Shown piece by piece: positions 24,870 to 31,650 of a stretch of DNA of 37,133 bases. Made by a program: the position numbers and the translations under genes. Location: the NCBI RefSeq assembly GCF_003857015.1, contig NZ_QGGF01000244.1, positions 1 to 37,133 on the forward strand. Reading direction: 5' to 3'. This stretch comes from Micromonospora globispora (GTDB lineage: Bacteria; Actinomycetota; Actinomycetes; Mycobacteriales; Micromonosporaceae). Under the pieces are notes generated by a model, which was not told where the DNA came from, searched no databases, and saw nothing but the letters and a program-made list of their open reading frames with translations. Numbering within the stretch: the stretch's first letter is position 1; each line of letters begins with the position of its first letter.

Positions 24870-25729
24870 AGCAGGCCCTTCGAGCTGTGGGCGGGCAGGA
24901 GGCCGAGGCCGGCCAGTTCCTCGACCGGCTCAGCAATGGAGCAGGTACCGAAAGAGCGGAAGGTCTCGCGGACGGTCGGAGCGAGGGAGCGCGCCCTCTC
25001 CGCCACGCGGGAGCCGTCGCGCTCGCCGAGGAGTGCGACGAGTTCCGCGTGGTCGGCTCCCTCGAGAGCCGCGCCCGTGGCGACGAGCAGGTTGAGGAAC
25101 CCGTGCTGCTCGAAGCCCGTCGCGGGGTCGGTGTTCCGCAGCGCGTGGTGCAGGCCGGCCGTCGCCTTGAACGGCACACCGGCCCGGACCGCTGCCAGCA
25201 CCGCGGCGGCCAGCTCGCCCTCGTCCGGGTAGAGGTCGGCACGCACGCCGCCGGTGCGGAACTTGCCGAGGTACGGTGACCCGGCGAGCGCCGCGAGTAG
25301 CGGCTCCCGCCGCCCATCCCGGGGCACTTCCATGAAGACCATCAGGGTGGTGTTGTCGGCGAGGGCATCGTCCAGCGCGGGCACGACCTCCTCGACCGGG
25401 GTCTCGTCCGGCAACGCGATCTCGAGCCCGACCAGGCGGACGGCCGGGATGGCCCGGGCATCTGCGACCGCGTCGCTGACCGCGGACAGCGGGACGGTGA
25501 CGGTGACGGTGACGGTGACGGTGACGTCGAGCATGCCCTCCGGTACATCCGCGGCCACCTCGGCCAGCGCCGGAAGGTCCTTGGCGGCGATGACCAGGGG
25601 CCCGACGAGACCGGCATGCGGGCCCTGCCGGTGCTGCAGATGCACCGGCACCGCCTGATCCAGCGGCATGTTGCCGGGCGGGAAGACCGCCGCGTCGTCA
25701 CACAAGCCTGCGAGAAGCGACTCGCTCAC
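24866..25729 (-). CDS. Unknown conserved-looking protein between hmgA and fahA
   Basis: The start is the GTG at 25729, overlapping the hmgA stop (GTGA); its own stop overlaps fahA the same way. The 287-residue protein is acidic and built from alternating strands and helices, suggesting an alpha/beta barrel. Notable segments are LCDDAAVFPPGNMPLDQAV at the start, KFRTGGVRADLYP and VPFKATAGLHHALR in the middle (each with a Lys), and FRSFGTCSIAEPVEELAGLGLL at the end. A (VT)n run at about residues 70-80 comes from a hexanucleotide repeat. I recognise no named family. It occupies the place where a maleylacetoacetate isomerase would be expected; none of GST type is in the window. Confidence 0.75.
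   Translation of the reverse strand: MSESLLAGLCDDAAVFPPGNMPLDQAVPVHLQHRQGPHAGLVGPLVIAAKDLPALAEVAADVPEGMLDVTVTVTVTVTVPLSAVSDAVADARAIPAVRLVGLEIALPDETPVEEVVPALDDALADNTTLMVFMEVPRDGRREPLLAALAGSPYLGKFRTGGVRADLYPDEGELAAAVLAAVRAGVPFKATAGLHHALRNTDPATGFEQHGFLNLLVATGAALEGADHAELVALLGERDGSRVAERARSLAPTVRETFRSFGTCSIAEPVEELAGLGLLPAHSSKGLL
25494..25523. repeat. Hexanucleotide tandem repeat (ACGGTG)5 inside the unknown gene
   Basis: Five exact ACGGTG units, followed by a partial ACGTCG unit, encode alternating Val-Thr on the minus strand. Copy-number change adds or removes two residues without shifting the frame. It would alter the length of a predicted beta strand rather than switch the gene off. Confidence 0.85.
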
Positions 25730-26919
25730 CGAGCACCTCGCGACCACGAGTAGGCGTAGACGCCGTCGTCGCTCGACTTGGCGCCCTCCCCGAGCTCGAG
25801 CGGGCGGAACGTGTCCACCATGACAGCGAGCTCGTCGAAGAACTGGGCGCCCAGGCTGCGCTCGACTGCTCCTGGCTGCGGGCCGTGAGAGTGCCCGCCG
25901 GGGTGCAGCGAGATCGAGCCCTGACCGATGCCGGAGCCTTTGCGTGCCTCGTAGTCGCCGCCGCAGTAGAACATCACCTCGTCGGAGTCGACGTTGGCGT
26001 GGTAGTACGGCACGGGGACGGCGAGTGGGTGGTAGTCCACCTTGCGGGGGACGAAGTTGCAGATCACGAAGTTGTGGCCCTCGAAGACCTGGTGGGCCGG
26101 CGGCGGCTGGTGGACTCGGCCGGTGATCGGCTCGAAGTCGGCGATGTTGAAGGCGTAGGGGTAGAGGCAGCCGTCCCAGCCGACGACGTCGAACGGGTGG
26201 TCGGGGACGACGTGAACGGAGCCAGCGACACCGCCGGGGCCACGGTGCTTGATGTAGACCTCGACCTCGGTCTCCTCAACGAGCCGCGGCTCACCGGGCA
26301 GCCGGAGGTCACGCTCGCAGTAGGGCGCGTGCTCCAGCAGCTGCCCGTAGTTGGAGAGGTAGCGCTTCGGTGGCGCGATGTGGGAGTTGGCCTCGATCGC
26401 GTAGAGCCGGATCGGCTCGCTGCTGGTGGGGACCCAGCGGTGGGTGGTCGCCCGCGGGACGATGACGTAGTCGCCCTGGTCCACCTCGAGGTCACCGAAG
26501 ATGGTCTCGACGACGCCGGAGCCGGACTCGACGTAGACGCATTCGTCGCCGATCGCGTTGCGGTACAGCGGCGAGGCCTGAGCGGCGACAACGTAGTAGA
26601 TCCGCACGTCGGCATTGCCGAGGACGAGCCGGCGACCGGTCACCGCGTCGGTGGCGCTGGCTTGGTCGATGGTGAAGAGGTCGTGCAGCCGGAGGTGCAG
26701 CGGCTTCAGCGGGTGGTTGGGAGTCGTCGACTGATCGGGGAGGTCCCAGGCGCGGACCTGGCTGATGGCCGACGGGATATGCCGGTGATAGAGCAGCGAG
26801 GAGTCCGAGGAGAAGCCCTCCTCCCCCATCAGCTCCTCGTAGTACAGCGAGCCGTCGGGGGCACGGTGCTGGGTGTGGCGCTTCGGCGGGATGCACCCGC
26901 ACTTAAGGTAGTGAGCCAT
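25726..26919 (-). CDS. hmgA: Homogentisate 1,2-dioxygenase
   Basis: The start is ATG 26919 (MAHYLKCGCIPPKRHTQHR), with GGGAGA seven bases upstream; a GTG at 26937 overlapping the previous stop would add six residues. The 397-residue protein is shorter than the roughly 440 of eukaryotic and proteobacterial enzymes but keeps the cupin core. SLHPGGHSHGPQPG gives H339 and H345 (human H365 and H371), and YYHANVDSDEVMFY gives H307 and E314 (human H335 and E341, here spaced one residue wider). It opens the homogentisate ring to maleylacetoacetate with Fe(II) and O2. A related hydroquinone-type substrate cannot be excluded. fahA two genes downstream supports the assignment. Confidence 0.9.
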   Translation of the reverse strand: MAHYLKCGCIPPKRHTQHRAPDGSLYYEELMGEEGFSSDSSLLYHRHIPSAISQVRAWDLPDQSTTPNHPLKPLHLRLHDLFTIDQASATDAVTGRRLVLGNADVRIYYVVAAQASPLYRNAIGDECVYVESGSGVVETIFGDLEVDQGDYVIVPRATTHRWVPTSSEPIRLYAIEANSHIAPPKRYLSNYGQLLEHAPYCERDLRLPGEPRLVEETEVEVYIKHRGPGGVAGSVHVVPDHPFDVVGWDGCLYPYAFNIADFEPITGRVHQPPPAHQVFEGHNFVICNFVPRKVDYHPLAVPVPYYHANVDSDEVMFYCGGDYEARKGSGIGQGSISLHPGGHSHGPQPGAVERSLGAQFFDELAVMVDTFRPLELGEGAKSSDDGVYAYSWSRGAR

Positions 26920-26933
26920 CGTTTCGTCTCCCG

Positions 26934-28529
26934 TCACATGGTGAGGTGCACGTCGAGAGCCAAGGCGCGGGCAACTGCTGCCTCCACTGCCTCGGTGTGC
27001 GCGATCGGCAACGTGGCGGCCAGATGCGCATCGGGGCGCACGACCCAGACCTCATCCCGGCCAAGGCCGAGGACGGCCGGAGCGGCGAGATGCAGGTCCG
27101 CCAGCCGATGGACCGTGACGGGCCGCGTCCCATCCTGTACGGCGACGCGGACCTCCTGGACGTCGACCGCTTCTCCGCAGAGGACCGTGATGCCGCTGCG
27201 ACACAGCTGCCGCAGTCGACCCTCAGTGGTGGGATGGTCGGGCAGCAGCACACCCGGCCCTGGCGGGGGAGCGGCGCCCTTGGGCGGGCGACCGGCGAAG
27301 GGCCGGGTCGGTTCAGGCGTCGTGAGGGACGACGCCGCGTACCAGAAGGGCTCCGCGAGTCGGCCCGAGTCGACGGCGGCGCGGGCCGCCTGGTCGTGGC
27401 GGGCACGCTCGAGGGTTGAGAGCCGCCAGGCCGCCTGCTCGGCATTCTGCGGGACGAGGAAGTCCATCGTCGCGCCGGTCACCTCAAGGTTCTCGAGCGC
27501 GGCGGCGTGCCGCTCCTCGTGGTAGCTCTCTAGGAGGTGCTCTGGCGCGAAACCGTGGTAGACGAAGGCGATTTTCCAGGCGACGTTCTCGGCGTCCTGG
27601 ACACCGGAGTTGAGGCCACGAGCACCGAAGGGCGAAACCAGGTGCGCGACGTCTCCGGCGAGGAGAACCTTGCCGATCCGCAACCGGTCGGCCACGCGCT
27701 GGTGGAACCGGTAGACCGACTTCCACACGATCTCGTAGCCGCGGTCGCCGACGACCTGACGAATGCGTCGGTCCAGGCCTCCGTTGGCTTCCTCCGCAGT
27801 GGCGTCGAAGTCCTCGGGCACCTGCCAGTCGATACGGAAGGTGGAGTCCGGGCACGGATGGATGAGCACTTGGCGGCCCGGGTTCCACGACGGATCGAAG
27901 TAGAAGCGCCGCTCCTGCTCCCATCCCTCCAGGGCCGTGCGGATGTCGCAGATGAGGAACTGATCGCCGAAGGAACGGCCATCGAACCCGACTCCAAGCA
28001 GCTTGCGGAGAGCGTCTCCCCGCGCGCCGGCGCACACCACGGCGTACGCGCCGTCGAGGCGGATCGGACCAGCGGCGGTCTCACAGGTGATCGAGACGCC
28101 GCTGTCATCCTGCTCGATCCCAACGGCACGGTGGTCCCACCGCACGTCGATGAGGGGCGAAGCCTTGATCTTGCGATCGAGGATGGCTTCGGTGTCGCTC
28201 TGCGAAATGTTGACGAAGGGCGGGAATGCCGATCGGCCGGCGTCCCGGAAGTCGGTGCAGAAGAGTTCGTCGTCCTGATGGAAGGTGCGTGCCCGCACCC
28301 AGGTCAGACCCAGGTCGGCGATCTCGCGTCCCGCACCGTCGAGAGCGTCCCAGATGTCCAGGACGTCGCGCTGCTGGACGATCGCCTTGGAGCCGACGAG
28401 GTCTCGGTGGGGTCGGCCGTCGACGACGATCGTCGGGATCCCCCATCGTGCCAGGAGCAGCGCCGTCGTCTGGCCGACCGGTCCGTTGCCGACGACCAGG
28501 ACGGGCCGGTCACTCATTCTCGTAGACAT
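26934..28529 (-). CDS. FAD-dependent aromatic monooxygenase
   Basis: The start is placed at ATG 28529, with GAGG seven bases upstream; ATG 28517 and ATG 28544 are alternatives. The 531-residue protein is a class A flavin monooxygenase: GNGPVG at 14-19 (the usual Ala is Asn), a DG-like region VVCAGARGDALRKLLG in which the Asp is replaced by Ala, and GDVAHLVSPFGARGLNSGVQDAENVAW. The C-terminal third is thioredoxin-like and ends in VWVVRPDAHLAATL. It directly precedes hmgA, 14 bases before its ATG, so a hydroxylase that produces the HmgA substrate, for example from a hydroxyphenylacetate, is the simplest reading. Substrate is inference. Confidence 0.86.
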   Translation of the reverse strand: MSTRMSDRPVLVVGNGPVGQTTALLLARWGIPTIVVDGRPHRDLVGSKAIVQQRDVLDIWDALDGAGREIADLGLTWVRARTFHQDDELFCTDFRDAGRSAFPPFVNISQSDTEAILDRKIKASPLIDVRWDHRAVGIEQDDSGVSITCETAAGPIRLDGAYAVVCAGARGDALRKLLGVGFDGRSFGDQFLICDIRTALEGWEQERRFYFDPSWNPGRQVLIHPCPDSTFRIDWQVPEDFDATAEEANGGLDRRIRQVVGDRGYEIVWKSVYRFHQRVADRLRIGKVLLAGDVAHLVSPFGARGLNSGVQDAENVAWKIAFVYHGFAPEHLLESYHEERHAAALENLEVTGATMDFLVPQNAEQAAWRLSTLERARHDQAARAAVDSGRLAEPFWYAASSLTTPEPTRPFAGRPPKGAAPPPGPGVLLPDHPTTEGRLRQLCRSGITVLCGEAVDVQEVRVAVQDGTRPVTVHRLADLHLAAPAVLGLGRDEVWVVRPDAHLAATLPIAHTEAVEAAVARALALDVHLTM

Positions 28530-28553
28530 TTGTGTGCCTCGCATCCGGCTCAA

Positions 28554-29513
28554 TCAGTCCTGGAGTTGGTTCCAGACCTCGCGGTCACGCTCGCCCGTCC
28601 AGATGACGGGCCACTCGATCCCCCGAAGCTCGTCCCAGACGCGGGAGACGTCGAACGGCAGGCAGTGCTCGAAGATCGGCCAGCCCCCGAACTTCGGGGC
28701 GAGGGCGGCGTGGCAGGCCTCGAACGCCTCCTTGAGCGTGCCGCCACGCTGCTGCACGGTCGCCACCTCGCGGATCATGTCAGTGAGGAAACCGCGGGTC
28801 TGGGTGATGGCGGCGTCCACGGCCTGCTTGCCTCGAGCCACGGCGCCCCGCCCGCCGACGAGTTGCTCAGCTCCGAGGGCGGCGACGTTGTCCAGCGTGG
28901 TCGACGACCACTCGCGGTGGAAGGCGTCCCCGGTGTAGAGCGCCGCCTGCGCCTCGACGAGGTCGCCGGCGAACAGGATCTTCTGCTGCGGCAGCCAGGC
29001 GACGATGTCACCGGCGGTGTGACCGCGACCGAGGTGCTTGAGCACGAGTTCGCCCCGGTCACCGCCGAGGTCGATGGCGAGCGTGTCGTTGAAGGTGACG
29101 GTCGGCCAGGTCAGCCCGGGGATGGAGTCGGGGTCGTCGAAGAGTCGCGGCATCCGGCCGAGCTCCGACTCCCAGTCCTGCTGGCCGCGCTCCTCGATGA
29201 GGAACTTGGTCTTCTCGTGGGCAACGATGATCTCGGCATCGAAAGCACTGGCCCCCAGGACGCGGACCGCGTGGTAGTGCGACAGCACGAGGTAGCGCAC
29301 GGGCTTGTCGGTGTGCTGACGGAGCTTGGTGAGCCACTTCTTGGCAGCGGTCGGTGTAGCCAGCGCCTCGAAGCAAACGAGGAAGTCGCCGCCCTCGATC
29401 GCGCCAAGGTTTGGATCGCCCTCGGCGGTCAGGGCGTAGACGCCCGGCGCCAGCACTTCGAGAGTCTGTTCCTTTGCGGCGAGGTCAGCGGAGGAGGCAA
29501 ACGGCTTAGCCAT
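28554..29513 (-). CDS. Metallo-beta-lactamase-fold protein with altered metal motif
   Basis: The start is ATG 29513 (MAKPFASSADL); the frame is open to 29675 but that part contains site E. The 319-residue protein has an MBL-type sandwich: APGVYALTAEGDPNLGAIEGGDFLVCFEA, then LVLSHYHAVRVLG at residues 75-87, GRGHTAGDIVAWLP and ILFAGDLVEAQAAL. The canonical HxHxDH is HYHAVR here (H79, H81, V83, R84), so the Asp and third His are lost, while the later His and Asp remain. A two-metal hydrolase is therefore doubtful; a single-metal or altered chemistry is possible. It is first gene of the homogentisate-type operon, 34 bases below site E. Confidence 0.84.
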   Translation of the reverse strand: MAKPFASSADLAAKEQTLEVLAPGVYALTAEGDPNLGAIEGGDFLVCFEALATPTAAKKWLTKLRQHTDKPVRYLVLSHYHAVRVLGASAFDAEIIVAHEKTKFLIEERGQQDWESELGRMPRLFDDPDSIPGLTWPTVTFNDTLAIDLGGDRGELVLKHLGRGHTAGDIVAWLPQQKILFAGDLVEAQAALYTGDAFHREWSSTTLDNVAALGAEQLVGGRGAVARGKQAVDAAITQTRGFLTDMIREVATVQQRGGTLKEAFEACHAALAPKFGGWPIFEHCLPFDVSRVWDELRGIEWPVIWTGERDREVWNQLQD

Positions 29514-29546
29514 GGCTATCCCATCGATGTCGGCAGGGGGAAGCGG

Positions 29547-29568
29547 ACGAGACGTATCGTATCGCAAC
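29547..29568. promoter_or_regulatory. Operator-like palindrome, site E (homogentisate-type operon)
   Basis: On the minus strand the site reads GCGATACGATACGTCTCGTC: a doubled GATACG followed by the ACGTCTCGT half also found at site C. It starts 34 bases upstream of the MBL-fold gene. The left half resembles sites A and D, the right half sites B, C and F. Confidence 0.55.
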
Positions 29569-29686
29569 GACCTTTGAACCGCACCGACGAGAAATGGTCG
29601 ACGCCCCACGGCGGCGGCCACCTGAAGACGCTCTCCGGGACTGAGTGGCAGCCGTCGGTCGTACGGGCGAAGCAAGGACCGGATCA

Positions 29687-29706
29687 GGTACTAGACGTCC
29701 CGTACA
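29687..29706. promoter_or_regulatory. Operator-like palindrome, site F (second importer remnant)
   Basis: GGTACTAGACGTCCCGTACA lies 65 bases upstream of the broken binding-protein gene. The core TACTAGACGTCCCGTA is an exact fit to TACNNGACGTCNNGTA and identical to site B over 16 bases. A poor -10 (TTATGT, 29715-29720) stands 17 bases after TAGACG, which would place the operator over the -35 region. Confidence 0.68.
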
Positions 29707-29770
29707 GAATGTGGTTATGTACCGCGCTATGGCTCGGGTCACAGCGATGCTGTCAACCAACGGGAGAGTC

Positions 29771-30302
29771 ATGTCCACCAACTCAGCCCGTCAGCTGCGT
29801 CGCCCCGGCGTGGGCGCCCTCACCGCCGGCGTCGACAGCCTCGCCCTCACATTCGCGCTCGCCGCCTGCCGAAGCAGCACCTCCAGCGCGGCGTCGTCCA
29901 CCACCGAGGGTGCCTCCGGCGGCCAGCCAGTGCGGCTCTGTCCCCACCGCGCCGAAGAATCCAGACGGCGTGGTGGCCTCGCTGCCGCAGGCGCTGCAGG
30001 ACAACCACAGCCTCTACCCCGACCCGTGCTCCCCAGCGCCTGGGCGAACTGGAAGCCCAGCCACTCGGCGCCCTACACGGTCGGCATCCTCTGGCAGCCC
30101 GTGATGAGCACCTTCGTGACGGCCACGCACGACGCGTTCGTCGACACGCTGAGGGCCTCAGGCAAGGTCGACATCGTCGCCGACCTTGCACCGAAGGACC
30201 AGACGGACGTCCCCGGCAGCCTCCAGGAATTCGGCAGGCGTGGCCATCGCCCTCGTCGTGCTCGCCTACGGCAGGGCTCGCCGCCTTCGCGACCGACTCT
30301 GA
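29771..30302 (+). pseudogene. Remnant of a second RbsABC-type importer: frameshifted binding-protein gene fused to a permease tail
   Basis: From ATG 29771 (GGGAGA upstream) the frame gives a signal peptide with a lipobox-like LAAC, then loses the frame near 29925, runs in another frame from 29931 (CGSVPTAPKNPDGVVASLP) to about 30025, and returns from 30035 (SAWANWKPSH, YTVGILWQPV, DVPGSLQEF). These blocks match residues 50 to about 155 of the intact lipoprotein at 12878, for example SAWANWKPSH and GILWQPV are identical. Around 30225-30240 the match stops and a third frame encodes VAIALVVLAYGRARRLRDRL and a stop at 30300-30302, matching the last residues of the permease at 9278. Most of the binding protein, the ATPase and the permeases are therefore deleted. 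Confidence 0.85.
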
Positions 30303-30339
30303 ACAACCACATCAGCCAGGCCATCAGCAAGGAGACGAA

Positions 30340-31638
30340 ATGAATGTGACGACGTCGGGGACCACGACCGAGGTGATCGGCTCACCGTTCACGATCAACA
30401 AGCTGCAGATCAAGAACCGCATCGTGCTGGGCCCGATGGCGGTGCTTCGTCCGACCGAGGACGGCCGCCCGAGCGAGCAGACCATCGCATTCCTCACGCG
30501 GCGCGCCAGGGGTGGTATCGGACTGGTCATCGTGGGCGGCTCCGTGGCGAGTGAACGGGCGTGGAACGAGTCGCCGTTCTTCCCGAACCTCCGCTTCGAC
30601 AAGGACGAACTCATCGCGGACCTCGCCCGCCTTGTCGACGCTGTGCACGAGGCCGGCTCGCCCATCTTCGCCCAGCTCTTCCCGAGCTTCGGCCGCATGG
30701 GCGTGCCGCGGAACGGCGCCTGGATCTCGGCCGCGAGCCCGAAGTCGGTCGACTTCGGCTCCGGCGGTCTGCCTGACCACATGTACGTGCCGGGCGGCCG
30801 CGTCACGCCGACTCCGCACGAGGCGACCGTCGAGGAGATCAAGCGTCTGGAGAGCGATGTGGTCGCATCGGCGCGTCGTGCCAAGGCGGCCGGCTTCGAC
30901 GGCGTCGAGATCGCCGCACACATGTGTTACTTCTACTCGTCGTTCCTCTCACCGCTCGCGAACAAGCGGACCGACGAGTACGGCGGCTCCGCGGAGAACC
31001 GTGCCCGCGCGCTGCGCGACGCCGTTGCCGCGATCCGGACGGAGGTCGGCCCCGACTTCCCGGTGGGCATCCGGATGAGCGTGAACGACCACATCCCCGG
31101 TGGCCAGGACACGGATGGCTTCGCCGAGGTGGCCAGCCATATCGTCAAGGCCGGCGTCGACTTCATCTCGCTCACCGACGGCAATTACGAGTCCATGCGA
31201 GACAACGTCCCGTCCGATTCCGGCAACATGCTGGCACACGGCGAGCCGCAGGCCTTCCGTGCTGCCGTCGGCGACAGCGTCCGTTTGTTCCTGTCGAGCA
31301 CGCCGGACCCGCAGCAGGCTGCCGAGGCCATCGCCGCCGGGCACGCCGATGCGACGATGCTCGCGCGGCAGATACTCGCCGACCCGGACTACGCGGTGAA
31401 GGTCATCGAGGGCAGGACTTCTGAGATCGTGTGGTGCGACCACGCGAACTCGTGTCTGCGTCGGCTCGTCCTCAACATCCCGGTGGCATGCCACAAGAAC
31501 CCCGAAATGGGCCGCGAGGATCCGGGTGCGAAGGTCTCCACCCCGGGTCAGAACTTCGCCGTCTGGGCCGCGGGCAACGTCTTCCTGATGAAGACGGCCG
31601 ATGCAGTCGCCCGTGCCCTCCCGAAGAAGAAGCACTGA
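30340..31638 (+). CDS. Old yellow enzyme-like FMN reductase (2,4-dienoyl-CoA reductase N-terminal type)
   Basis: AAGGAG precedes the ATG. The 432-residue protein is the FMN-binding TIM barrel alone: KNRIVLGPMAVL near the N-terminus, FDGVEIAAHMCYFYSSFLSP, then KRTDEYGGSAENRARAL (the family phosphate/flavin signature) and VGIRMSVND. The barrel is followed by a cysteine region WCDHANSCLRRLVLNIPVAC. In FadH-type enzymes four Cys hold a [4Fe-4S] cluster as CxxCxxxC...C; here the first position is Trp, the second is His, and only the last two are kept, with one extra Cys beside the first. The FAD/NAD domain of FadH is absent. It probably reduces an activated C=C bond of an aromatic or ring-fission compound. 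Confidence 0.87.
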   Translation: MNVTTSGTTTEVIGSPFTINKLQIKNRIVLGPMAVLRPTEDGRPSEQTIAFLTRRARGGIGLVIVGGSVASERAWNESPFFPNLRFDKDELIADLARLVDAVHEAGSPIFAQLFPSFGRMGVPRNGAWISAASPKSVDFGSGGLPDHMYVPGGRVTPTPHEATVEEIKRLESDVVASARRAKAAGFDGVEIAAHMCYFYSSFLSPLANKRTDEYGGSAENRARALRDAVAAIRTEVGPDFPVGIRMSVNDHIPGGQDTDGFAEVASHIVKAGVDFISLTDGNYESMRDNVPSDSGNMLAHGEPQAFRAAVGDSVRLFLSSTPDPQQAAEAIAAGHADATMLARQILADPDYAVKVIEGRTSEIVWCDHANSCLRRLVLNIPVACHKNPEMGREDPGAKVSTPGQNFAVWAAGNVFLMKTADAVARALPKKKH

Positions 31639-31650
31639 GATCGCTCAGCG

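Noticed and set aside
25494..25523. Tandem repeat as a phase-variation switch
   Set aside because: The unit is six bases, so length changes keep the reading frame and cannot turn the gene on or off.
27537..30104. 855-codon plus-strand open frame
   Set aside because: It is antisense to the monooxygenase and MBL-fold genes, which have clear domains. Long antisense frames are expected in GC-rich DNA. Only its last part, from 29931, carries importer homology, and that belongs to the pseudogene.
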